Assembly (NCBI RefSeq): GCF_001017435.1
Contig: NZ_CP011371.1
Span: 1,922,001-1,986,000, forward strand
Source of the DNA: Caldimonas brevitalea
GTDB taxonomy: Bacteria > Pseudomonadota > Gammaproteobacteria > Burkholderiales > Burkholderiaceae_C
Reading direction: 5' to 3'
DNA length: 64,000 nucleotides
The notes under the pieces were generated by a model, which ran no database searches, was not told where the DNA came from, and worked only from the letters and a program-made list of their open reading frames with translations. This document shows positions 44,655 to 54,499 of this stretch, piece after piece. The translations under genes and the position numbers were made by a program. Positions within the stretch are counted from its first letter, which is position 1. Every line of letters begins with the position of its first letter.

Positions 44655-46790
44655 ATGAGCATGTTCAATAAAGTCACCAAGACCTTCCAATGGGGCGGCC
44701 GCACAGTCCGCCTGGAAACCGGCGAAATCGCCCGTCAAGCCACCGGCGCCGTGCTGGTCGACATCGAGGACACCGTGGTTCTGGCGACCGTGGTGGCGGC
44801 CAAGACCGCCAAGCCCGGCCAGGACTTCTTCCCGCTGACGGTCGACTACATCGAGAAGACCTATGCCGCCGGCAAGATCCCGGGCAGCTTCTTCAAGCGT
44901 GAAGGCCGCCCGAGCGAACTCGAAACCCTGACCTCGCGCCTGATCGACCGCCCGATTCGCCCGCTGTTCCCCGAGGGTTTCTTCAATGAAGTTCAGGTGG
45001 TCATCCACGTGATGTCGCTGAACCCCGAGGTGGACGCCGACATCGCCGCGATGATCGCGACCAGTGCCGCGCTGTCGATCTCCGGCATCCCGTTCAACGG
45101 TCCGATCAGCGCTGCGCGTGTGGGCTACATCAACGGCGAATACGTGCTGAACCCGGGCAAGACCCAGCAGACCCAATCGCGCCTCGACCTGGTGGTGGCT
45201 GGCACCGAAGCGGCCGTGCTGATGGTGGAGTCGGAAGCCGACCAGCTGTCTGAAGACGTGATGCTGGGCGCCGTGGTGTTCGGCCACGAGCAGGGCAAGA
45301 TCGCGATCAATGCGATCCACGAACTGGTGCGCGAAGCCGGCAAGCCCGAATGGGACTGGCAGCCGCCCGCCAAGGACGAGTCCTTCATCGCCAAGGTGAC
45401 GCAGCTGGCCGAAGAGAAGCTGCGCGCCGCCTACCAGATCCGCTCCAAGCAAGCCCGCACGCAAGCCACCCGCGAAGCTTATGCCGCGGTCAAACAGGCG
45501 CTGACGCAAGACGGCGGCGAGTTCGACGAAACCAAGCTCGACGGCCTGCTGTTCGACATCGAAGCGCGCATCGTGCGCAGCCAGATCCTGGCCGGCGAGC
45601 CCCGCATCGACGGCCGTGACACCCGCACCGTGCGCCCGATCGAGATCCGCACCGGTGTGCTGCCGCGCACCCACGGCTCAGCGCTGTTCACCCGGGGTGA
45701 AACCCAGGCCGTGGTGGTCGCGACCCTCGGCACCGAGCGCGACGCCCAGATCATCGATGCGCTGAGCGGCGAGTACTCCGACCGCTTCATGATGCACTAC
45801 AACATGCCCCCGTTCGCGACCGGCGAGACCGGCCGCGTGGGCAGCCCCAAGCGGCGCGAGATCGGCCACGGCCGCCTGGCCAAGCGGGCCCTGATCCCGG
45901 TGCTGCCGGCCAAGGACGAGTTCGCCTATGCGATCCGCGTCGTGTCCGAGATCACCGAGTCGAACGGTTCGTCGTCGATGGCCTCCGTGTGCGGCGGCTG
46001 TCTGGCGCTGATGGACGCCGGCGTGCCGTTGAAGGCGCACGTGGCCGGTGTCGCGATGGGCCTGATCAAGGAAGGCAACCGCTTCGCGGTGCTGACCGAC
46101 ATCCTCGGCGATGAGGATCACCTGGGCGACATGGACTTCAAGGTGGCCGGCACGTCGAGTGGCATCACTGCGCTGCAGATGGACATCAAGATCCAGGGCA
46201 TCACCAAGGAAATCATGCAGGTCGCGCTGGCGCAGGCCAAGGAAGGCCGCCTGCACATCCTCGGCAAGATGGTCGACGCCGTCGGCGGCGCCAAGACCGA
46301 GGTGTCGCAGTTCGCGCCCCGCCTGTACACGATGAAGATCAACCCGGAGAAGATCCGCGACGTGATCGGCAAGGGCGGCGCCACCATTCGCGCGCTGACC
46401 GAAGAGACCGGCACGCAGATCGACATCGCCGAAGACGGCACCATCACCATCGCATCGACCGACACCGCGATGGCCGACCTGGCGAAGAAGAAGATCGAAG
46501 AGATCACCGCCGAAGTCGAGGTGGGCAAGATCTACGAAGGCCCGGTCACCAAGATCCTCGAGGGCATCGGCGCGCTGGTCAACCTGCTGCCCGGCAAGGA
46601 CGGCCTGGTGCACATCAGCCAGATCGCCAACGAGCGCGTCAACAAGGTCACCGACTACCTCGAAGTCGGCCAGACCGTGCGCGTGAAGGTGCTCGAGACC
46701 GACGAGAAGGGCCGTGTGAAGCTGTCGATCAAGGCGCTGCTGGACCGCGGCTACGCGCCCGACCAACAGCAGCAACAGCAGCAGCAGTAA
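44655..46790 (+). CDS. pnp: Polyribonucleotide nucleotidyltransferase
   Basis: 711 residues. 3'-5' phosphorolytic exoribonuclease of mRNA turnover, usually bound to RNase E. Two RNase PH domains are separated by a helical region, with the active-site block [21 protein letters not shown] and [16 protein letters not shown] in the first half of the second core; KH ([22 protein letters not shown]) and S1 ([20 protein letters not shown]) domains follow. The chain ends in eight consecutive Gln, encoded by CAA/CAG. ATG 44655 has GGAG upstream. Confidence 0.98.
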   Translation: MSMFNKVTKTFQWGGRTVRLETGEIARQATGAVLVDIEDTVVLATVVAAKTAKPGQDFFPLTVDYIEKTYAAGKIPGSFFKREGRPSELETLTSRLIDRPIRPLFPEGFFNEVQVVIHVMSLNPEVDADIAAMIATSAALSISGIPFNGPISAARVGYINGEYVLNPGKTQQTQSRLDLVVAGTEAAVLMVESEADQLSEDVMLGAVVFGHEQGKIAINAIHELVREAGKPEWDWQPPAKDESFIAKVTQLAEEKLRAAYQIRSKQARTQATREAYAAVKQALTQDGGEFDETKLDGLLFDIEARIVRSQILAGEPRIDGRDTRTVRPIEIRTGVLPRTHGSALFTRGETQAVVVATLGTERDAQIIDALSGEYSDRFMMHYNMPPFATGETGRVGSPKRREIGHGRLAKRALIPVLPAKDEFAYAIRVVSEITESNGSSSMASVCGGCLALMDAGVPLKAHVAGVAMGLIKEGNRFAVLTDILGDEDHLGDMDFKVAGTSSGITALQMDIKIQGITKEIMQVALAQAKEGRLHILGKMVDAVGGAKTEVSQFAPRLYTMKINPEKIRDVIGKGGATIRALTEETGTQIDIAEDGTITIASTDTAMADLAKKKIEEITAEVEVGKIYEGPVTKILEGIGALVNLLPGKDGLVHISQIANERVNKVTDYLEVGQTVRVKVLETDEKGRVKLSIKALLDRGYAPDQQQQQQQQ

Positions 46791-46863
46791 CGCTGTTCCC
46801 GCCCGGCACGCTGCGCTCGCGGTGTGCCGGGTTCGTCCATTCCGCTACTGCGTACGCTCTCCC

Positions 46864-47850
46864 ATGCAAGCCATCGAGATCACCAGCTACGGCGCGCCGG
46901 ACGTGTTGCGCCCCTGTCAGAGGCCCGATCCTGTCGCCGGCTCCGGCGAGGTGTTGATCCGGGTGCGGGCGGCCGGTGTCAACCGGCCCGACGTGCTGCA
47001 ACGCAAGGGTCACTATCCGGTGCCCGCCGGCGCCTCCGACCTGCCCGGCCTGGAAGTGGCCGGTGAGATCGTCGCTGGCGACGCAGCTGCGATGGCTAAA
47101 GCGGGCCTGAAGCTCGGCGACCGGGTTTGTGCGTTGGTGCAGGGCGGCGGGTATGCCGAGCTGTGCGTCGCCGCGGCGGCCTTGTGCCTGCCGGTGCCCG
47201 ACGGCTGGAGCGACGTCGAGGCCGCCGGGTTGCCCGAGACCTTCTTCACCGTCTGGTCCAATGTGTTCCAACGGGCGCGCCTCGCGGCTGGCGAGACGCT
47301 GCTGGTGCAGGGCGGCACGAGCGGCATCGGCGTCACGGCGATCCAGCTGGGCAAGGCCATGGGGGCGACGGTGTATGCGACGGCGGGCAGCGACGACAAG
47401 TGCGCCGCCTGCGTGAAGCTGGGCGCCGACCACGCGATCAACTACCGCACCCACGACTTCGCCGCCGAGGTCAAGCGATTGAGTGGCGGCCGTGGGGCGG
47501 ACGTGATCCTCGACATGGTCGCCGGCGACTACCTGCCGCGCGAGATCGACTGCCTGGCCGACGACGGTCGGCTGGTCATCATCGCGGTGCAAGGCGGCAC
47601 CAAGGCTGAACTCGACATCGTCACGCTGATGCGCCGGCGCCTGACCGTGACCGGCTCGACACTGCGGCCGCGGCCGGTGTCGTTCAAGGCGGCGGTGGCG
47701 CGCGAGTTGCGCGAGCGGGTGTGGCCGTTGTTGGCGCAACGCAGGATCACGCCAGTGGTGTTCAAGACCTTCGCCGCGGCCGATGCGGCGCAGGCCCATG
47801 CACTGATGGAATCGAACCAGCACATCGGAAAGATCGTGCTGACCTGGTGA
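46864..47850 (+). CDS. NAD(P)H quinone oxidoreductase (PIG3-like, zinc-independent MDR family)
   Basis: 328 residues. The GroES-like N-terminal domain (IRVRAAGVNRPDVLQRKGHY) and the Rossmann segment LLVQGGTSGIGVTAIQLGKA with the downstream nucleotide-binding VYATAGSDDKC are typical. The N-R-x-D-V-L-Q-R motif is characteristic of the PIG3 quinone reductases (TIGR02824). There are no zinc-binding Cys clusters. It probably reduces quinones with NADPH. It follows pnp by 73 bp and precedes tpiA. Confidence 0.92.
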   Translation: MQAIEITSYGAPDVLRPCQRPDPVAGSGEVLIRVRAAGVNRPDVLQRKGHYPVPAGASDLPGLEVAGEIVAGDAAAMAKAGLKLGDRVCALVQGGGYAELCVAAAALCLPVPDGWSDVEAAGLPETFFTVWSNVFQRARLAAGETLLVQGGTSGIGVTAIQLGKAMGATVYATAGSDDKCAACVKLGADHAINYRTHDFAAEVKRLSGGRGADVILDMVAGDYLPREIDCLADDGRLVIIAVQGGTKAELDIVTLMRRRLTVTGSTLRPRPVSFKAAVARELRERVWPLLAQRRITPVVFKTFAAADAAQAHALMESNQHIGKIVLTW

Positions 47851-47908
47851 GCGCCGCAAGGCGACTACGTAGAATATTGGGCTTTTTGAGCGGGAAGGGA
47901 GCGAATCG

Positions 47909-48649
47909 ATGCGCCGCAAACTGGTCGTAGGCAACTGGAAGATGCACGGCACGCTGGCCAGCAATGCTGAACTGCTGGGGGGCGTGCGCGCTGCCGAGCC
48001 TTTCGTCTGCGAGGCGGCGGTGTGCGTGCCGTTTCCTTATCTGGCCTCTTGCGTGCTCGCACTGCAAGGCAGCCATATCGGGCTGGGCGCGCAGGACTGT
48101 TCGGCGCACGAGCAGGGCGCCTACACCGGCGAGGTGTCGGCCACGATGCTGCACGACGTCGGCTGCCGCTACGTGATCGTGGGCCACTCCGAGCGCCGCG
48201 CCTACCACGGTGAGAGCGACCAGCTGGTGGCCGACAAGGCCAAGATCGTCGTCAACAAGGGCATGATCCCCATCGTGTGCGTTGGCGAAACCTTGGCCGA
48301 ACGCGAAGCCGGGCAGACCGACGCGGTGGTCAAGCGCCAGTTGTCGGCCGTGATCCACACGCTGGGTCATTGCGTGCCGCAGATCGTGGTGGCTTACGAG
48401 CCGGTCTGGGCCATCGGCACCGGCAAGACCGCCTCGCCCGAGCAGGCGCAAGAGGTGCACGCACTGTTGCGGGCGCAGTTGCAAGCCGCGACGTCGCACG
48501 CCGACAGCATGAAGATCCTCTACGGCGGCAGCGTCAAGCCCGACAACGCCGCCACCTTGTTCGCGCAACCCGACATCGACGGTGGCCTGATCGGCGGGGC
48601 TTCCCTGAAGGCCGCCGATTTCATCGCGATCTGCCGCGCAGCGCTGTGA
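47909..48649 (+). CDS. tpiA: Triose-phosphate isomerase
   Basis: 246 residues. Interconverts dihydroxyacetone phosphate and glyceraldehyde-3-phosphate. The opening [13 protein letters not shown] carries the catalytic Lys; VGHSERR contains the catalytic His; [17 protein letters not shown] holds the catalytic Glu and the flexible loop; YGGSVKPDN is the phosphate-binding end. GGGAG lies upstream of the ATG. Start of the conserved tpiA-secG-tRNA-Leu-nuo region of Burkholderiales. Confidence 0.98.
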   Translation: MRRKLVVGNWKMHGTLASNAELLGGVRAAEPFVCEAAVCVPFPYLASCVLALQGSHIGLGAQDCSAHEQGAYTGEVSATMLHDVGCRYVIVGHSERRAYHGESDQLVADKAKIVVNKGMIPIVCVGETLAEREAGQTDAVVKRQLSAVIHTLGHCVPQIVVAYEPVWAIGTGKTASPEQAQEVHALLRAQLQAATSHADSMKILYGGSVKPDNAATLFAQPDIDGGLIGGASLKAADFIAICRAAL

Positions 48650-48689
48650 GCCGGCGACGACGGCTCGCCCCCATTTCTGGAGATTCTTG

Positions 48690-49115
48690 ATGCAGTTTCT
48701 GACCACCGTGATCCTCGTCGTGCAGTTGCTGTCTGCGCTGGGCATGATCGGCCTGGTGCTGGTGCAGCACGGCAAGGGCGCCGACATGGGCGCTTCGTTC
48801 GGTAGCGGCGCCTCGGGCAGCCTGTTCGGTGCCACCGGCAGCGCCAACTTCCTGTCGCGCACCACGGCGGTGTTGGCGACCGTGTTTTTCATCTGCACGC
48901 TGGCCCTCGCGTATCTGTCCAGCTCGCGGCCTGCGGAGGCGCCGGCGGCAACCGTGCTCGAGCGCGCTCCGGCCCAGGCGCCGGCCGCAAGTGCGAGTGG
49001 TGCATCGCAGATCCCCGGTGCCGCACCGGCAGCCAGCGCCGTTGAAGCGCCTGCCTCGGCCGCCGTGGTGCCTGCGCCCGCTGCTTCCGGTGCCGCTCAG
49101 ATCCCGACGAAATAA
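48690..49115 (+). CDS. secG: Preprotein translocase subunit SecG
   Basis: 141 residues. Two membrane helices (MQFLTTVILVVQLLSALGMIG and TAVLATVFFICTLALAYL) flank the conserved loop GKGADMGASFGSGASGSLFG, as in all SecG. SecG aids SecYEG in protein export. Beyond about residue 82 is a 60-residue Ala/Pro/Ser-rich tail with two ASGA(S/A)QIP motifs; typical SecG has a shorter tail. GGAG precedes ATG 48690. Confidence 0.95.
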   Translation: MQFLTTVILVVQLLSALGMIGLVLVQHGKGADMGASFGSGASGSLFGATGSANFLSRTTAVLATVFFICTLALAYLSSSRPAEAPAATVLERAPAQAPAASASGASQIPGAAPAASAVEAPASAAVVPAPAASGAAQIPTK

Positions 49116-49138
49116 CTTGATCGAAATGCCCGACTCCA

Positions 49139-49167
49139 TTGAGAAGGGCAGGGATTCGAGTTAGAAT
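49139..49167 (+). promoter_or_regulatory. Sigma-70 promoter upstream of tRNA-Leu
   Basis: TTGAGA, a 17-bp spacer, then TAGAAT: near-consensus hexamers with ideal spacing, in the secG-tRNA gap. It lies about 250 bp upstream of the tRNA, so the primary transcript would carry a long leader. Confidence 0.75.
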
Positions 49168-49419
49168 CCAAGGCTGTTCGGCAAGCTACTGTTAAAGCTG
49201 CCACTGAAGGGTGATCAGAGCGGGCACTACCTGTTGCGTTCTGAGTCAGCAGGCACCGCGGTCGGCGACCGCGGGTCAGCGTCCTCGCCGAGGTCGTTGC
49301 CTGTGCCGGATGTGGCGCTTCCCTCATGCAAGCCGAGCAGTTTGATGGCCCGGGATCTTTCCTCTTGGCCTGGTGTCGAACCAGGGCAGGGTTCAAGGAA
49401 GGCAGGCCCGGGCTCTCAG
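49168..49419. other. Leader region between the promoter and tRNA-Leu
   Basis: About 250 bases with no gene on either strand. The plus strand can form a perfect 8-bp hairpin CCGCGGTC/GACCGCGG with a GGC loop (49256-49274) and a CCTGGT/ACCAGG hairpin just before the tRNA. No T-run terminator was seen. It may be a 5' leader removed by RNase processing or contain an unrecognised small RNA. Confidence 0.4.
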
Positions 49420-49504
49420 GCCGACGTGGTGAAATTGGTAGACACGCTATCTTGAGGGGGTAGTGGCGAAAGCTGTGCGAGTTCGAGTCTCGCCGTCGGC
49501 ACCA
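49420..49504 (+). tRNA. tRNA-Leu (anticodon GAG)
   Basis: 85 nt including the encoded CCA. The acceptor stem GCCGACG pairs with CGTCGGC; the D arm has GGTAGAC; the anticodon stem CTATC/GGTAG encloses loop TTGAGGG with anticodon GAG, decoding CUC and CUU; the variable arm (TGGCGAAAGCT) is long, as in class II tRNAs; the T arm is GTTCGAGTC. The position between secG and nuoA is conserved in Burkholderiales. Confidence 0.97.
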
Positions 49505-49775
49505 AAATTTCAATCGATGCGGTGATCATCCGGTGCCGCATCGGGCGCCCTGGACGCAACAGCCGAAGGGGGCAACCGCAGGGACAAAGTGGGCGTGCTG
49601 GGCAGCGGTCTGACCGCTGGGAACAGCGCGCCTTATTTTTGCCATGCGTTTGAGCCGGATCTGTGAAGACTTTCGCGCAGCCAGCCACACTCCGTCACAG
49701 CGAGCCACGCGTCAAGCAACAGTAGCAGCCAGCCGTCCACGAGCAGTCGACCCGAGACCAGCCTCCAAGAGCATC

Positions 49776-50135
49776 ATGAGCCTCGACCAGTACCTCCCCG
49801 TCATCCTGTTCATCCTGGTCGGCATCGCCGTCGGCGTTGCACCCCAGGTGCTCGGTTTCCTGCTCGGCCCCCGGCGGCCCGACGCGGCGAAGAACTCGCC
49901 CTACGAGTGCGGCTTCGAAGCCTTCGAAGACGCCCGCATGAAGTTCGATGTGCGCTACTACCTGGTGGCCATCCTCTTCATCTTGTTCGACCTCGAAATT
50001 GCCTTCCTCTTCCCGTGGGCAGTGGCGTTGCGCGATATCGGCCAGCCAGGCTTTCTGGCCATGATGATTTTCCTGGGCATCCTTGTCGTGGGCTTCGTCT
50101 ACGAGTGGAAGAAGGGTGCCCTGGACTGGGAATGA
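49776..50135 (+). CDS. nuoA: NADH-quinone oxidoreductase subunit A
   Basis: 119 residues with three membrane helices. NuoA is part of the membrane arm of complex I near the quinone site. [25 protein letters not shown] in the first loop contains the hallmark ECG...FD motif. Start [13 protein letters not shown] is usual. It is the first gene of the nuoA-N operon, 271 bp after tRNA-Leu; this leader shows no further gene. Confidence 0.98.
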   Translation: MSLDQYLPVILFILVGIAVGVAPQVLGFLLGPRRPDAAKNSPYECGFEAFEDARMKFDVRYYLVAILFILFDLEIAFLFPWAVALRDIGQPGFLAMMIFLGILVVGFVYEWKKGALDWE

Positions 50136-50151
50136 CGCGAGGTAAGTTGGT

Positions 50152-50628
50152 ATGAGTATCGAAGGCGTTCTCAAGGAAGGCTTCATCACCACCACGGCCG
50201 ACAAGCTGATCAACTGGTCGAAGACCGGCTCGTTGTGGCCGATGACCTTCGGGCTGGCCTGCTGTGCGGTCGAGATGATGCACGCGGGCGCAGCCCGTTA
50301 CGACATCGACCGTTTCGGCATGTTGTTCCGTCCCAGCCCCCGCCAGTCCGACCTGATGATCGTGGCCGGCACGCTGTGCAACAAGATGGCACCGGCCCTC
50401 CGCAAGGTCTACGACCAGATGGCCGAGCCGCGCTGGGTGCTGTCGATGGGATCGTGCGCCAACGGCGGTGGCTACTACCACTACAGCTATTCGGTTGTGC
50501 GCGGCTGCGACCGCATCGTGCCGGTCGACGTCTACGTGCCCGGCTGCCCCCCGACGGCGGAAGCGCTGCTCTACGGCATCCTGCAGCTGCAGGCCAAGAT
50601 CCGGCGCGAAAACACGATCGCGCGCTGA
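50152..50628 (+). CDS. nuoB: NADH-quinone oxidoreductase subunit B
   Basis: 158 residues. NuoB holds the terminal iron-sulfur cluster N2. The tandem Cys of [13 protein letters not shown], followed by [20 protein letters not shown] and [15 protein letters not shown], are the four cluster ligands. It is the last electron carrier before ubiquinone. It lies 16 bp after nuoA. Confidence 0.98.
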   Translation: MSIEGVLKEGFITTTADKLINWSKTGSLWPMTFGLACCAVEMMHAGAARYDIDRFGMLFRPSPRQSDLMIVAGTLCNKMAPALRKVYDQMAEPRWVLSMGSCANGGGYYHYSYSVVRGCDRIVPVDVYVPGCPPTAEALLYGILQLQAKIRRENTIAR

Positions 50629-50701
50629 TGCGCGCGGCGTACACGGGACATCCTATGGCAAACAACCTGACGCAGGCCACCCTGCCGACCGGGGTGAGGT
50701 C

Positions 50702-51301
50702 ATGAGCAGACTGAATCTTTTGCGCGAACAACTCGACGCGGTGCTGGGCGGCAAGCTCAAGCGCGTCGAACAAGACCTCGGCGAGCTGACGATCACCGTC
50801 TCCGCCGCCGACTACCTCGAGGTAGCGGTGACGCTGCGCGACCACCCCGAACTGCGCTTCGAGCAGCTGATCGACCTGTGTGGCCTCGACTATTCGTCGT
50901 ATGCCGACGGTCGCTACGAGGGTCCGCGCTACTGCGTGAGCACCCATTTGCTGTCGATCACCAAGAACTGGCGGCTGCGCCTCAAGGTGTACGCGCCCGA
51001 CGACGACCTGCCGGTGGTGCCGTCTGTCAACGAGGTCTGGAACGCGGCCAACTGGTTCGAGCGCGAAGCCTTCGATCTGTTCGGCATCGTCTTCGACGGG
51101 CACCTCGACCTGCGCCGCCTGCTGACCGACTACGGTTTCATCGGCCACCCCTTCCGCAAGGACTTCCCGGTGACCGGCCATGTCGAGATGCGTTACGACG
51201 CCGAGCAGAAACGCGTGATCTACCAACCGGTGACGATCGAGCCGCGCGAGATCACGCCCCGCGTGATCCGCGAAGAGAACTACGGCGGCCTGCATCACTG
51301 A
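50702..51301 (+). CDS. nuoC: NADH-quinone oxidoreductase subunit C
   Basis: 199 residues. The 30-kDa subunit of the complex I peripheral arm: [22 protein letters not shown], the signature of the respiratory-chain 30-kDa family, and [22 protein letters not shown]. It is separate from nuoD, not the fused NuoCD of enterobacteria. Start [11 protein letters not shown] follows a GGTGAGGTC stretch. Confidence 0.97.
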   Translation: MSRLNLLREQLDAVLGGKLKRVEQDLGELTITVSAADYLEVAVTLRDHPELRFEQLIDLCGLDYSSYADGRYEGPRYCVSTHLLSITKNWRLRLKVYAPDDDLPVVPSVNEVWNAANWFEREAFDLFGIVFDGHLDLRRLLTDYGFIGHPFRKDFPVTGHVEMRYDAEQKRVIYQPVTIEPREITPRVIREENYGGLHH

Positions 51302-51316
51302 GCCCGAGGTCCCCAC

Positions 51317-52570
51317 GTGGCAGAAATCAAGAACTACACCCTGAACTTCGGTCCTCAGCACCCGGCGGCGCACGGCGTGCTGCGGCTGGTGCTGGAGCTC
51401 GACGGCGAAGTGATCCAGCGGGCCGACCCCCACATCGGCCTGCTGCACCGCGCCACCGAGAAGCTGGCCGAGTCGAAGACCTTCATCCAGTCGCTGCCCT
51501 ACATGGACCGTCTCGACTACGTGTCCATGATGTGCAACGAGCACGCCTACTGCTTGGCCATCGAGCGGATGATGGGCGTCGAAGTGCCGATCCGGGCGCA
51601 GTACATCCGCGTCATGTTCTCCGAGATCACCCGGCTGCTGAACCACCTGCTGTGGCTCGGCGCGCACGGGCTCGACTGCGGTGCAATGAACATGTTGATC
51701 TACTGCTTCCGAGAGCGTGAAGACCTGTTCGACATGTACGAGGCGGTCTCCGGCGCGCGCATGCACGCCGCTTATTTCCGCCCGGGCGGCGTCTACCGCG
51801 ACCTGCCCGACACGATGCCGCAGTACAAGGTCTCGAAGATCAAGTCGCAGAAGGTCGTCAACAAGCTCAACGAGAACCGCCAGGGCTCGCTGCTCGACTT
51901 CATCGAAGACTTCACCAACCGCTTCCCCAAGCACGTCGACGAATACGAGACGCTGCTGACCGACAACCGCATCTGGAAGCAGCGCACGGTGGGCGTCGGC
52001 GTGGTGTCGCCCGAGCGCGCCTTGAACCTCGGGTTCACCGGCCCCATGCTGCGCGGCTCCGGCATCGCATGGGACCTGCGCAAGAAGCAGCCGTACGACG
52101 TCTACGACCAGATGCAGTTTGATGTGCCGCTCGGCACCAACGGCGATTGCTACGACCGCTACCTGGTGCGTGTCGAGGAAATGCGCCAGTCCAACCGCAT
52201 CATCAAGCAGTGCGTGGAGTGGCTGCGCAAGAACGCCGGGCCGGTCATCACCGACAACCACAAGGTGGCGCCGCCGTCGCGTGTCGAGATGAAGTCGAGC
52301 ATGGAACAGCTGATCCACCACTTCAAGCTGTTCACCGAAGGTTTTCACGTGCCCGAGGGCGAAGCCTATGCGGCGGTCGAGCACCCCAAGGGGGAGTTCG
52401 GCATCTACCTCGTCAGCGATGGCGCCAACAAGCCCTATCGCCTGAAGATCCGTGCGCCCGGATTCCCGCACCTGGCCGCGATGGACGAAATGTCGCGCGG
52501 CCACATGATTGCCGACGCCGTGGCGATCATCGGCACCATGGACATTGTGTTCGGAGAGATTGATCGATGA
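51317..52570 (+). CDS. nuoD: NADH-quinone oxidoreductase subunit D
   Basis: 417 residues. 49-kDa subunit that forms the quinone-binding pocket with Nuo[17 protein letters not shown] at the start, the [16 protein letters not shown] block and the C-terminal FGEIDR are fully conserved. GTG start at 51317, with GAGG upstream. The stop overlaps the nuoE start. Confidence 0.98.
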   Translation: MAEIKNYTLNFGPQHPAAHGVLRLVLELDGEVIQRADPHIGLLHRATEKLAESKTFIQSLPYMDRLDYVSMMCNEHAYCLAIERMMGVEVPIRAQYIRVMFSEITRLLNHLLWLGAHGLDCGAMNMLIYCFREREDLFDMYEAVSGARMHAAYFRPGGVYRDLPDTMPQYKVSKIKSQKVVNKLNENRQGSLLDFIEDFTNRFPKHVDEYETLLTDNRIWKQRTVGVGVVSPERALNLGFTGPMLRGSGIAWDLRKKQPYDVYDQMQFDVPLGTNGDCYDRYLVRVEEMRQSNRIIKQCVEWLRKNAGPVITDNHKVAPPSRVEMKSSMEQLIHHFKLFTEGFHVPEGEAYAAVEHPKGEFGIYLVSDGANKPYRLKIRAPGFPHLAAMDEMSRGHMIADAVAIIGTMDIVFGEIDR

Positions 52571-53063
52571 TCTCGGAAGCCACCAAGCAGCGCTTCGCGC
52601 GCGAGGTCGCCAAGTACCCGGCAGACCAGAAGCAATCGGCCGTGATGGCCTGTTTGTCCATCGTGCAGCAGGAGCAGGGCTGGGTCTCGCCCGAGGCCGA
52701 GAAGGACGTCGCCGACTACCTCGGCATGCCGCCCATCGCGGTGCACGAGGTGGTGACCTTCTACAACATGTACAACCAGCGTCCGGTCGGCAAGTTCAAG
52801 TTTGCCGTCTGCACCAACCTGCCGTGCCAGCTGCGCGGCGGCAAGGACGCGGCCGACCACCTGAGCAAGCGGCTCGGCATCGAGCTGGGCGGCACCACCG
52901 CCGACGGCTTGTTCTCGGTGCAGGAATGCGAATGCCTCGGTGCCTGCGCCGATGCGCCGGTGATGCTGGTCAACGATCGGCAGATGTGCAGCTTCATGGG
53001 CCCCGAGCGCCTCGACGCGCTGGTCGATGAGCTGGCGCAGCAAGCCCAGCAAGGGGTGAAGTG

Positions 53064-53064
<1 letters not shown>
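52567..53064 (+). CDS. nuoE: NADH-quinone oxidoreductase subunit E
   Basis: 165 residues. 24-kDa thioredoxin-like subunit with the N1a [2Fe-2S] cluster, whose ligands are in [11 protein letters not shown] and [12 protein letters not shown]. Its start overlaps the nuoD stop (ATGA), indicating translational coupling. It works with NuoF and NuoG in the NADH-oxidising module. Confidence 0.98.
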
Positions 53065-54395
<1,331 letters not shown>

Positions 54396-54406
54396 AGGAC
54401 GAGTAG

Positions 54407-54499
54407 ATGACCGTCTTCACGCCGACCCGACCGCTGCCCGCGATGGGCGCGCGCGTCGTCGTGCTGACGGTCCTGCGAAAGACACACCACCATGGTTGA
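54407..54499 (+). CDS. Possible 30-residue leader ORF overlapping nuoG
   Basis: ATG 54407 has AAGGA eight bases upstream; the ORF encodes MTVFTPTRPLPAMGARVVVL and continues to a TGA at 54497-54499, which overlaps the first codons of nuoG. nuoG itself has only a weak ribosome-binding site (GAAAG), so translation of this short ORF could drive nuoG by coupling. The peptide resembles nothing I know and may be incidental. Confidence 0.4.
   Translation: MTVFTPTRPLPAMGARVVVLTVLRKTHHHG

Noticed and set aside
49097..49513. 139-codon minus-strand ORF over the tRNA-Leu region, beginning MKFWCRRRDSNSHSF
   Set aside because: It reads antisense through tRNA-Leu. The RRRDSNSHSF-type start is a well-known artefact of tRNA-Leu complements, and the rest covers the noncoding leader.
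50210..52504. 764-codon minus-strand ORF opposite nuoB-nuoD
   Set aside because: It spans several real nuo genes and their junctions in antisense, with no domain signature.
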